Shown here: positions 33,601 through 40,969 of the stretch, in pieces | Layout of the letters: each line of letters starts with the position of its first letter | Position numbering within the stretch: the stretch's first letter is position 1 | From: Eubacteriales bacterium OttesenSCG-928-N13 | Lineage (GTDB): Bacteria; Bacillota; Clostridia; Christensenellales; Aristaeellaceae | DNA length: 51,613 bases | Assembly: GCA_030265545.1 (NCBI GenBank) | Contig: JAJDGF010000001.1 | Location: 1 to 51,613 of the forward strand | Direction of reading: 5' to 3' | Position numbers and translations under genes: made by a program | Notes under the pieces: generated by a model | What the model was told of the DNA's origin: nothing | The model's input: only the letters and a program-made list of their open reading frames with translations | Databases searched by the model: none

Positions 33601-33762
33601 CAGCAGCTGAGTCAGGTGGAAGGAATAGAAATTGACGTTGCTCAAATAGGAAATGGACGGAATATACAGGAACAGCGCAAAGGAGCACAGCGCCGCGCAA
33701 ACAAACGACGGCACGGTGCTGATGTCTTTCTCCCGCGGGGTTTTTCTTGTGATGCTAGGCAT
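30664..33762 (-). CDS. Membrane sulfatase-fold transferase with three C-terminal repeats
   Basis: A 1032-residue protein. About five membrane segments occupy the first 185 residues. Next comes an alkaline-phosphatase/sulfatase-fold domain (about 205-560) with VLVLVLDATST, the nucleophile region ASSTQWALPS, LLGDHGDRLW and YARHASLLV carrying the metal ligands. Three repeats of about 150 residues follow, each containing NGWGL-LGEEM (about 606, 756 and 906). This layout resembles LTA synthase- or BcsG-like enzymes that move phosphoglycerol or phosphoethanolamine from lipid to polymer; the repeats look like beta-sandwich carbohydrate-binding modules. AGGAGAG precedes the ATG. It is last in the exopolysaccharide operon, so it probably decorates that polymer. 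Donor and acceptor are unknown. Confidence 0.8.
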   Translation of the reverse strand: MPSITRKTPREKDISTVPSFVCAALCSFALFLYIPSISYLSNVNFYSFHLTQLLLGLLIPFLLLTVLLGVVLALLSGFLHAKASRLCFESPKRGALISVFHVVLVLFVFCIWLEGNPLSSDLPALTGASDIFDSVPRMVWDSLVWLLVLALGVIFWRRLAGNYAFLLLGACLLLGLGLADAAINQEVKTRAIDTTASEVLDRVAFSSEDNVLVLVLDATSTAVVQDYLAENPEAEDTFNGFTLFQNNMETASSTQWALPSMIKGDIYTGGSVIGYQSAVFDVPEAATQIFSERGYDVYASSTLPLYNCYMLSEASERSATRSSITVDEGLYHQFWVRFAPYALKNEVSSRATISGVVETTEHLTGGNLQALQGVPQANEDETAYLVLMEAARAQSSSQPTFHFHHVNGAHMPYTIDSEGNPLPTEEQGTLHGLHEQSTWTLDYVQALMQTLKDSGLYDTTTIVLLGDHGDRLWDASRENQGYARHASLLVKPAGSTGDFTVSDAPTSNLYLRDFLTGLHLEGESLDSLTENLPGQRSRLMDGKVMEVYEGADVTKLMLVEEVQVVQEYDATLLRMDTQYQLSTLMENANVAYPLSFENANLTNGWGLRTLGEEMSVSFQVDAEPGQVLDLALRISTSALTGGYPEFEPYELTVRDELSGHSASFTIEESRPEISLAGVTVSESASIQLHFSLAQPPDLTTMQVVLIEILPRLSGKSGATPLSVDTRYSLATNKKKDGATTVATPLDYSGADISNGWGLKALGEEMRLAFSVEEAPGQKLNTTLVLSTSALTGEYPAFDPYTLTVRDEVSGHAVGFTVDESRKTVKLDNVTVDQDASIRLALSFSGYPDPAIMKLTVVEIETESYLDQNAGATILKLGTQYSLSTFEEEKVTAYPFTYENADFSNGWGLKALGEEMVCAFLMDDPVGLKTDVTMLLSTSDLAGGYPEFEPYTLTVRDKTTGREQAFTIEESLQEITVQDVRLSGAFTIQLAFAISQYPDPETMQVMLVELTVQEAAYRASASHNLTNVNGSLP

Positions 33763-33822
33763 GGAAGGTCTCTCCTTTTGAGGGGGGTGGTAGTCCGCCT
33801 TGGTGTGTGCGCCGGGGTTCGG

Positions 33823-35040
33823 CTAGGGCAGCTCCGGCAGCTCGATGCCGTTGAGGAAGTTGAAGCCGCTGTCGTACAGGGTGCCGGCGTTCAGCCCCAC
33901 AATCACGTGGTCGAAGCCGTTTGCCTGCAAGTACTCCGGCAGGCTGGCGACGTCGCTGGGCAGGCTGTAGGGAGACAGCAGGTGCAGCTCCCCGGCCGCC
34001 ACCGCCATGAACGCCGCTACCGGCAGCATAAAGGAATCGCCCACAATCAGTACTTTCGGCCCGTCCGGGTTCAGGTTGTTGGTGATCTTCCGGTAGGGGT
34101 ACACCTCGGTCAGGTAGACGCAGTACATGTCGTTGTCGTAGATATCGTCGTTGCCCAGCCAGCGGCTGTCCAGCAGGGTGGTGCCAAAATCACCCTGGCG
34201 GGTGCTGTGCAGGTCGTACTCCTCGTAGCTCAGGGTCAGGTCGGTTTGGAAAGCCGGGGCGATCAGGGTAAAGTCGTCATACCCCGCAAACGTAGCCCCG
34301 GTGATCTTGCCCAGCTTGCCCAGGTACTGCTGGGGGTACTCCGTGCGTGTGAATCCCTGGCTGCTGGTGTAGAAGCCGTTGGGGTCTATGCCACTGCCCC
34401 GCCGCTTCAGCTCCTCCACCAAGCCCAAGTATGCCTCGAAGCAGGTCTCGGTGCGCCAGTGGGGCTCGGTTTTGTAGACATAGTCCTCGGCCGCCAGGGG
34501 GTTCTCCCGCAGCAGCTCCCGTGCGTCCACATAATCTACCCCATAGCCCTGCAAGGCCCGCAAAAAAGCGTCGGCCCGTGGGTTCAGGTTGTTGATGGGC
34601 AGCTCGCCAAAGGCGCTACCCTCCTCCTGGTACACGTCCAGGCAGTTCAGGTAAAAGAAGGTGGCCCCCTGTGCCTCGGCGGCCTGCGCCAGCTGCTTCA
34701 TCCGCAGCGCAGGCTCCTCGTAGTCATAGGTCTCATAGGGGTAGAAGTTGGTGTAAGCCAGCTGGCCGTCTTCGCCCTGGGCGATCGAGAACCCATTGAT
34801 GGTCTGCCTCTCCAGCAGGCGGCTGATGGCACCGTTGGCGTTTTGCAGCACCGACTGGCTCATCACGCTGCCGTTGGCGGCCTCCACCAGGGCGTCCACC
34901 TTTTCTTCCAGAACCCAGTTGCGCCCGTAGGCCGAGGTGAGCGAGGGCAGCTGCTGCATAAGGTTCAACGCCGCACAGCCGACCCAGGCCACCAGCACCA
35001 CCAGCACAAACAGTTGCTTTATTATTTTGGATAGCTTCAT
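33823..35040 (-). CDS. AlgX/AlgJ-like (DHHW family) polysaccharide acetylation protein
   Basis: A 405-residue protein with one N-terminal membrane anchor (about 7-28) and an extracytoplasmic SGNH-like fold. KTEPHWRTE at about 190-198 corresponds to the DxHW motif of AlgX/AlgJ, here with Glu in place of Asp two residues before the histidine. VLIVGDSFMLP carries the nucleophile serine. In alginate and C. difficile Ccs-type systems such proteins act with an MBOAT partner to move acetyl groups onto the polymer. The MBOAT gene is four bases upstream, an obvious partner. The partner's missing histidine makes the acetyl route uncertain here. Confidence 0.85.
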   Translation of the reverse strand: MKLSKIIKQLFVLVVLVAWVGCAALNLMQQLPSLTSAYGRNWVLEEKVDALVEAANGSVMSQSVLQNANGAISRLLERQTINGFSIAQGEDGQLAYTNFYPYETYDYEEPALRMKQLAQAAEAQGATFFYLNCLDVYQEEGSAFGELPINNLNPRADAFLRALQGYGVDYVDARELLRENPLAAEDYVYKTEPHWRTETCFEAYLGLVEELKRRGSGIDPNGFYTSSQGFTRTEYPQQYLGKLGKITGATFAGYDDFTLIAPAFQTDLTLSYEEYDLHSTRQGDFGTTLLDSRWLGNDDIYDNDMYCVYLTEVYPYRKITNNLNPDGPKVLIVGDSFMLPVAAFMAVAAGELHLLSPYSLPSDVASLPEYLQANGFDHVIVGLNAGTLYDSGFNFLNGIELPELP

Positions 35041-35044
35041 ATCA

Positions 35045-36496
35045 TCAACTCCACAGGTATTGCTGTACCATCAGGTACGGGTTGTAGCTGCTGCTGGACA
35101 GGGCGAGCACCACCAGCACCACCAGCACCACCATTGCTACCGGGTATGCAAGGCTTACGACGCAGCCCATGAAGCTGCGCTTTCGCAGGGTGAACCGGTG
35201 CAGCCAAGTGCACAAGGGGAAGCTAGCCACAAAGCCCGCAGCCAGCACCGGCCAGTTTTCCCGCAGCAGGGTGAGCGCCAGGGGGCTGGCAAAGCCGTTG
35301 TCTCTCATGCCGAACATATTCGAGATATACAGGGTAAACTGGTAGACCGAATCGGTGCGCAGGGCGATGACCGCCACGGGGATGAACACCAGCACGAAGA
35401 AGTGCCGCAGGGGACTTCGGGTGTTGGCGGGATCCAGCTCTATGATGCGCTCCACCAGGATGAACGCAAAGCTCCACACCGCTAAAATCAGGTTAGGCAC
35501 GTCGGGGCCCAGCCACAGGCCAATCAATAGCCATATCAGCAGGGTGTGCAGCACCATCCCGTCGTTGTTGGTGCGCTTGCTGGTCAGGGGCTGATACACG
35601 TAATCGTCGAACCAGGTGCCCATCGTGCTGAAGCAGCGCTGCCAGAAGCTCTCCACCGATGCCGCCAAATGGGGATGACGGAAGTTCTCGGGCAAAACGA
35701 AGCCAAACACGCCGCCCAGTCCAATCGCCATATCGCTGAAGCCGGACAGGCCGTGGTACAGCCCCATCATGCAGGCCAGTACTCCCAACCACGCCAGGCT
35801 CACCGGCACCGTGGCATAAATGCCGCTGATGTTCGACTGGTTGAACACGATATCCGCCACCGCCAGCAGCGGCCCGCCCAGCACAACAGCCTTGGCCAGC
35901 CCCACGATGAACCGGCAGATGCCGTTGGCCACCCCCTCACGGCTCACCCTGCGCTTTTCGATCTGCGCAGCCACCTCGTGGTAGCGGATGATGGGTCCGG
36001 CCGGCAGGGAGGGGAAAAAGGTCAGGTACAGCGCAGTGCTCATGAAGCTCTGCCTGTGCGGCACCCGCCTGCGGCAGATGTCTACCACGTAGGAAATGCC
36101 CTTGAGCGCCAGGAACGCCAGCCCCAGGGGCATGGCGGGCAGCGCAATGGGCTCAAGACCCAGCAGACCGCACAGGGCGTTCAGCGGCACGGGCAGATAA
36201 GAGAAGAAAACCAGGGGCAGCAGGTTCACCACACAGGCGACCCACACCACCTTGCGCATTTTTTTCTCATTTCTGGCGCCAATGGCCAGCCGCCCCGCCA
36301 CCCGACCCAGAAGGAAGTTGACCAGCACCAGCCCGGCCAAAATCAGGGTGTAGGCGTGATTACCCAGGGCGTAAAACACCAGGCTTCCCACAATCAGCCA
36401 CAGGTTCTGCGCCTTGGCCGAAAAACTCAGCAAAAAATACCCCAGCAGAAGCACCGGCAGGAAATACAGCAAAAACGCAAAACTTGGCATCTCCAT
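35045..36496 (-). CDS. MBOAT-family membrane protein lacking the catalytic histidine
   Basis: A 483-residue multi-pass protein (about 10-12 membrane segments) of the AlgI/DltB MBOAT family. GFSDMAIGLGGVFGFVLPEN is the family's SGYSDMAIG region and WFDDYVYQPLTSKR the FRDYVYIPLGG region. Two expected catalytic positions are changed: the SFWRRWH segment reads SFWQRCF (about 280-286), and the near-invariant GLWHGA reads GLWLGP (about 328), so the active histidine is leucine. It may be a structural or transport partner rather than an acyltransferase. GGAGGG precedes the ATG, and the A of the preceding TGA is the A of this ATG. Confidence 0.88.
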   Translation of the reverse strand: MEMPSFAFLLYFLPVLLLGYFLLSFSAKAQNLWLIVGSLVFYALGNHAYTLILAGLVLVNFLLGRVAGRLAIGARNEKKMRKVVWVACVVNLLPLVFFSYLPVPLNALCGLLGLEPIALPAMPLGLAFLALKGISYVVDICRRRVPHRQSFMSTALYLTFFPSLPAGPIIRYHEVAAQIEKRRVSREGVANGICRFIVGLAKAVVLGGPLLAVADIVFNQSNISGIYATVPVSLAWLGVLACMMGLYHGLSGFSDMAIGLGGVFGFVLPENFRHPHLAASVESFWQRCFSTMGTWFDDYVYQPLTSKRTNNDGMVLHTLLIWLLIGLWLGPDVPNLILAVWSFAFILVERIIELDPANTRSPLRHFFVLVFIPVAVIALRTDSVYQFTLYISNMFGMRDNGFASPLALTLLRENWPVLAAGFVASFPLCTWLHRFTLRKRSFMGCVVSLAYPVAMVVLVVLVVLALSSSSYNPYLMVQQYLWS

Positions 36497-38919
36497 CAAT
36501 CGCCCTCCTCTTCTGCTTCCTGCCATCCGGCTTCGGTGATGTACCCGGTACCCGTCGGCTTTTGATCGTTGGGCAGATTCTGCAAATCGGCCCAACGGTT
36601 CATGATCTCCACAAAGTCAGGCCGCTGCAAAATCTCGTCGGAGTTCACGATGCGGTACAGTGTGGTGTGCGAGCCGTCCTGCATCTTCGCCATCAGCATC
36701 AGATCCAGCCCTTCTCCCCAGGAGAGGGACAGCACATCGGTGGGGCGCAGCTCGGCGCTCACCTTTACCCGGGCGTATTCAAAGTTGAAATCGAACAAAA
36801 TACCATTCGCCTTTTCCCGGGTCTCAAAGGGCAGATCCATCACCAAGCGCGGCAGCTTGCGCACGTTGTACACCTTGCGGCGGGTGCGCAGCATCAGGTT
36901 GGTGTTGATGTCGTCGAACACGCTGGCGTTGTGCTTGAAGCGCTTGGCCAGGCTGTGGGGCCGGTCATACAATATCTGCATGTACTGCCGCATGTTTTCA
37001 TCGTCGGCCTTCTCCAGGATGAAGCCATACTTCCAGTGGCCGCCCTCGCTGGCGCCCAGCTGGCGCGCGTTGGCGACCCGGCACTCCATCCTGGCGGAGT
37101 ACAGCTCGGTCTGGACGGTCAGCCCTACCACATCGTCCGACTTGCAGTTCAGCGGCGTTTCGAACACGGCGGCCAAGCCGCCGTCGGAGATGTCGACGGT
37201 ATAGCCGTTGTAGTGGATGCCACGGCACTCCACCTCCACCGGCAGGCGCACGAAAAAGCGCTCGGCGCTGCGGACATTGGGCCGACCCGCCATGAAGAAG
37301 ATGGCGAACAGCAGGTTTTTAGCTCCGGCGAACAGCCAGAACAGCACGATGGGATTGTACAGGGTGTTGATGATGATGCTTTGCCGAACCAGCAAAAAGA
37401 TGGAAATGATCGTGGCGATGAGGATCACCGTGTGGGGCACGGTGTACAGCATGGTGCGCCAGCGGGGCGGCTCCGCCCCTTTGCTTTTGTCTGTGACCAC
37501 GAACTTCTTCTGACTGAAGCCCAGCAGCTCCAAAAAGGCCGGTGCAGTCAGGTAGGGTGCCATGATGGTATCCACCACGGCCGACCAGTGGTTCGAGCGA
37601 GTATTGTCGGAAAAGACTCGGGTGGCGAAATAGTACAGGATGTAGTGCGGCAGCCAGAACAACAGCGTCTGCCACACCGGAGCGTCCACGATGCGGATGT
37701 CGAACAGCGCCGACATTACCGGCGCCAGCAGGAACATCAGCCGCCCCGCAAAGGAAAACCAATAGCAGAGGGAGCCGGTCAGCTCAAACTTCTGCCAGAA
37801 GTTCAGGGTGCGGGTTGTCCAAACCCGCAGCAGCTTGAACACCTGGATGTTGCCCCGGGTCCAGCGTTCGCGCTGAGCCATGAGGGACTTGATGGTGTCG
37901 GGGGACAGGCCGTGAGCCAGCTGCTCGGGGATGCCGAGGTTGCGGTAGCCCGCCTGCAGGATCATCAGCCCGGTCAAAAAGTCCTCCGTGATGCTCTCGG
38001 TGGCGAAGCCGTCGATATCCACCAGCGCCTGGCGGGAAAGAAGGGTGTTCGACCCGGCGTAGGAGGACACGTTGTCGTTGTTTTTTGCCACGTTCACTTC
38101 GGTGAAGAAAAAGTCCTGCTCGTTCGGGATGTTCTGCTCGGAATACAGGTTGAACTGAAACAGGTCGGGGTTGTAGAAGCTTTGGGGGGACTGCACGAAG
38201 CCGATCCGGTATTCGGGATCCACCTCGTCCTTGTCCAGGATGCGCCAGCTGCCATCCTCCTGCTTTTGAACATAAGGCAGGCAGAAATAGGGCACGGTGC
38301 GCATCAGAAAGTCGCTGGAGACCACCATATCTGCATCCATCGTGGCCACCAGTGGCGAGGAGGTTTGCCAAAAGGCGTTGTTCAGGTTGCCGGCCTTGGC
38401 GTGCTTGTTGCCGGTCATGCTGAAATAGCCCACGCCCAGCTCCTCGGCCAGCGCCTTCATCTCGGCGCGGTCGCCGTCGTCGCACAGCCAGACGTGCACC
38501 TTGCTCTTGTCCGGATACTCCAAAAAGGTGCAGGAGTTCACGGTTTTGTACATCAAATCCACCGACTCGTTGTGGGTGGTGATATACACGTCCACATCGG
38601 GATACCAGCTGTCGGGAATCTCGGGGCAATCCGGGTTCACATAGTGGGTGGCCTCGCGGAAGTTCGACAGGGTAACGGTGAAGCTGGCCAGTTCGGCCAG
38701 CAGCAGCAGAATGCTGAGCACGACGGAAAGGACGCCGAACTGCAGGGGCAGGGTGAAAAAGATGCGCCATACTACGTAGCCCGCCACCGAAAGCGTGGTG
38801 ACATACATCAGTATCTTGTGGCGCAGCGTCATATGCCGCCGCACGCCGGCCAGGTGCCAGCGCTTGTAGGGTGTCTTTTTGTAGGGGATACGTTTCTTGA
38901 TGCTCTTTTGCTTTGCCAT
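36496..38919 (-). CDS. Cellulose-synthase-like glycosyltransferase with PilZ domain
   Basis: A family-2 processive glycosyltransferase of about 807 residues. Membrane segments flank a cytosolic GT domain with CDDGD (146-150), DAD (195-197), TED (311-313) and QRERW (349-353), all as in BcsA. The C-terminal PilZ domain has RSAER (550-554) and DISDGG (576-581), the residues that bind cyclic-di-GMP, so synthesis is probably switched on by this messenger. A further C-terminal region of about 130 residues has no assignment. The ATG at 38919 follows GAGGAG; a start at 39039 is open but overlaps the upstream gene. It is the polymerase of this operon. No BcsB/BcsC-type partner is present. Confidence 0.92.
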   Translation of the reverse strand: MAKQKSIKKRIPYKKTPYKRWHLAGVRRHMTLRHKILMYVTTLSVAGYVVWRIFFTLPLQFGVLSVVLSILLLLAELASFTVTLSNFREATHYVNPDCPEIPDSWYPDVDVYITTHNESVDLMYKTVNSCTFLEYPDKSKVHVWLCDDGDRAEMKALAEELGVGYFSMTGNKHAKAGNLNNAFWQTSSPLVATMDADMVVSSDFLMRTVPYFCLPYVQKQEDGSWRILDKDEVDPEYRIGFVQSPQSFYNPDLFQFNLYSEQNIPNEQDFFFTEVNVAKNNDNVSSYAGSNTLLSRQALVDIDGFATESITEDFLTGLMILQAGYRNLGIPEQLAHGLSPDTIKSLMAQRERWTRGNIQVFKLLRVWTTRTLNFWQKFELTGSLCYWFSFAGRLMFLLAPVMSALFDIRIVDAPVWQTLLFWLPHYILYYFATRVFSDNTRSNHWSAVVDTIMAPYLTAPAFLELLGFSQKKFVVTDKSKGAEPPRWRTMLYTVPHTVILIATIISIFLLVRQSIIINTLYNPIVLFWLFAGAKNLLFAIFFMAGRPNVRSAERFFVRLPVEVECRGIHYNGYTVDISDGGLAAVFETPLNCKSDDVVGLTVQTELYSARMECRVANARQLGASEGGHWKYGFILEKADDENMRQYMQILYDRPHSLAKRFKHNASVFDDINTNLMLRTRRKVYNVRKLPRLVMDLPFETREKANGILFDFNFEYARVKVSAELRPTDVLSLSWGEGLDLMLMAKMQDGSHTTLYRIVNSDEILQRPDFVEIMNRWADLQNLPNDQKPTGTGYITEAGWQEAEEEGD

Positions 38920-39016
38920 TGTCTCCTCATACTGTGCGGCTGTCCGCCGGGCACTCGTCTCATCATTTTTGCAGGCGCTGCGCAGCGTGTGCGGCGCGCC
39001 CATACCCTCTTGCCCG

Positions 39017-40594
39017 TTACATACCGTAGCGGCGTACAAACCGCACCAGCAGAAAGAATACTACCAAAGACAGGATGGGCCACAGCGGGTTGCTGCTCAG
39101 CGCAATCTCTTTTTGCACCTCTTGCTCGCTGAAGTCGAACTGGGTGATGTTGATGCCGGTGTGCAGGTCATGGGTGCGCAGGGTATAGCGCAGCCGCATA
39201 AGCTCCTCGGCGTAGCTGCCGGTCTGCCGCGCGTAGGGCAGCACCTCGGTCACGGTCTCGTCGTCCTCCTCGATTTCCGTCAGAGGCGCCAGGACGTAGC
39301 TGCTGTAATCGTCCCAGCGAGCCCAGTCGCGCCGGGTAGCGTCGGCCACCAGGGCAGCGCCCGTCTCCACCAGCTTTTGCAGGTTTTCCTCGTTGATGAC
39401 CGTACGGCGCAGCGCCAGGTACCGCTCCTGGATCATGGAGGCGTAGTTCGGGCTTTTGAAAAACTGGTCGAAGTAAGGCGCTTCGGCGTATTCCAGCTGC
39501 TCGGGCCGAGCGGCGGTTTTGGGGCTATTGTCGGCGGCGCATTCGAAGTTCCAAATGGGCGCTGGGGAAACCAACTTGGTGTTGGGGTCGAAATAGTAGT
39601 AGCTCTCGTATATCCCGTCGTAGTCCTGCATGATCTCACCCAGGATGAACTGGTTGGCGAAGGCGTCGATGTCGAAATGATTCGGCGTGGTGTAGAACGT
39701 GCGCGAATCAGTGGAGTAGAGCACATCCTCGGCATAGCTCAGTGCGCCGATGCTCTCGCTGTAGCGGTCGTTCCAGTCATTCGCCTCCCAGAAGGGCAGG
39801 AACATCCGGCCGTTGTCGGGGTCGTTCCGGGTAGCGGAGGTCTCCACGGCGATGCCATCCTCCCCCAGGCTGCGGTGGAACAGAGCCTTGTCCTCGTCGG
39901 GCGACAGCCGCACCAGAGTATACACCCCTTGGTACAGGTCTCCCCCCTCCCCTCGCAGCAAAACCTCGCACAGCTGCACCGCCGGGGCATTCTCTACAAT
40001 ACCTGCCGCCAGGGTGTAGCCGATGTAGTTGCGGATTAGCGACTTGTCGTGCCGGCCGCCCAGCAGTATGTATTCCCCGCAGCTTTCCAGACCCGCCACC
40101 GCCGCCGGCTCGTCAAGGCGCAGGTAGTAGTCGTCCTTGTACCTGCCCGCCGCCCGGCTCTTTCCGGTCATGTTGCGCAGGCTCGCCGCCGCCGAAACGG
40201 TCGGCGCATCGCTGAGGGCATTGCTCTGTGCCCCTTCATAGGACAGCAGCCGTGTCTCTACCAAAAAATCGCTCTCCTCAACGGCCACGGTGCCCGCCTC
40301 CAGGCGCAGCACCAGCAGCGGCAGGGCGCTTGCAAATCCTTCGTCTGCATAAAAATTCTCTGTAATACCCGTGGCTTCGGCCAGCGGGGCTCTCCCTTCC
40401 CGGGCCGCAAAACCCGGGACAGGCGCCAGCAGCACGCACGCAGCAAGGCACAGCAAAACCGCCTGCCGGAAAATAGCAGACGCCTTTTCTCTGTGCTTCT
40501 CATCCGAGCACTGCATGCGCCAAAATCTCGCCAGAAGGCGGGCGCTTTTGTGCATGAAAATGTCTATATCCATGTGCAAGATTTCACTTCGCAT
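39017..40594 (-). CDS. CotH-like protein with altered kinase residues, membrane-anchored
   Basis: A 525-residue protein with a signal/anchor at about 43-62 and a C-terminal membrane segment (about 500-518), so the domain faces outside. CotH-family parts are KDDYYLRLDEPA, GGRHDKSLIRNYIGYTLA, LYQGVYTLVRL, FDIDAFANQFILGEI and PIWNFECAADN. In CotH protein kinases the last motif is usually WDFD with metal-binding aspartates; here they are Asn and Glu, so kinase activity is doubtful. It lies directly upstream of the glycosyltransferase and overlaps the preceding small gene by eleven bases. It is probably an assembly or surface-attachment factor for the polymer. Confidence 0.75.
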   Translation of the reverse strand: MRSEILHMDIDIFMHKSARLLARFWRMQCSDEKHREKASAIFRQAVLLCLAACVLLAPVPGFAAREGRAPLAEATGITENFYADEGFASALPLLVLRLEAGTVAVEESDFLVETRLLSYEGAQSNALSDAPTVSAAASLRNMTGKSRAAGRYKDDYYLRLDEPAAVAGLESCGEYILLGGRHDKSLIRNYIGYTLAAGIVENAPAVQLCEVLLRGEGGDLYQGVYTLVRLSPDEDKALFHRSLGEDGIAVETSATRNDPDNGRMFLPFWEANDWNDRYSESIGALSYAEDVLYSTDSRTFYTTPNHFDIDAFANQFILGEIMQDYDGIYESYYYFDPNTKLVSPAPIWNFECAADNSPKTAARPEQLEYAEAPYFDQFFKSPNYASMIQERYLALRRTVINEENLQKLVETGAALVADATRRDWARWDDYSSYVLAPLTEIEEDDETVTEVLPYARQTGSYAEELMRLRYTLRTHDLHTGINITQFDFSEQEVQKEIALSSNPLWPILSLVVFFLLVRFVRRYGM

Positions 40595-40859
40595 CGTCCT
40601 GTTTATTATCGGAAGGGGTCACGGGCTTTGCGGTGTCCTCCGCCCCGGCTTCGTTCTTCTTCCGCTTGTTGAAAAAGGCGCGGATACGGTGCTTGAAAGC
40701 AACGAAAAAGCCGCCCGCAGCAATGAAAGCAACGCCCAGCATTTGCAGGATCATGCTGCCCGTGCCGGGATCGAAATAGGCAAGCGCCGTCGTGGGGAAG
40801 AAGATGGTGAGCAGCAATACATTCAGTACCAGCCAAAAATGCTTAGATTTCCGTTTCAT
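40584..40859 (-). CDS. Small membrane protein (YFDPGTGS type)
   Basis: A 91-residue protein with a signal-like first segment (about 8-27), the conserved AYFDPGTGSMILQML motif found in many small Bacillota membrane proteins near polysaccharide genes, a second membrane segment (about 40-54) and a charged tail. AGAGGTGAT precedes the ATG. The function of this family is unknown to me; its position suggests a partner of the polymer machinery. The start region is included in a 62-base tandem duplication. Confidence 0.7.
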   Translation of the reverse strand: MKRKSKHFWLVLNVLLLTIFFPTTALAYFDPGTGSMILQMLGVAFIAAGGFFVAFKHRIRAFFNKRKKNEAGAEDTAKPVTPSDNKQDDAK

Positions 40860-40969
40860 ACGATCACCTCTAACGTTATTTTGAAAGTCCTTCTATCGTT
40901 TTTTCAGGATTTCCGTTTCATACGATCACCTCTAACGTTATTTTGAAAGTCCTTCTATCGTTTTTTCAG
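40846..40969. repeat. Exact 62-bp tandem duplication over a gene boundary
   Basis: Positions 40846-40907 and 40908-40969 are identical. The unit holds the last codons and stop of the methyltransferase gene, the intergenic region, the ribosome site and the first codons of the small membrane protein. On the minus strand the upstream copy creates a mini-frame MKRKS followed by TGA, ahead of the real gene. Confidence 0.95.

Noticed and set aside
33208-35034. A plus-strand frame of 608 codons opposite the AlgX-like and sulfatase-fold genes
   Set aside because: It spans two real genes and their gap, with biased composition and no recognisable fold.
36484-39132. An open plus-strand frame of 882 codons
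   Set aside because: It is the shadow of the glycosyltransferase gene, with His/Gln/Gly-rich content, no ribosome site and no domain.
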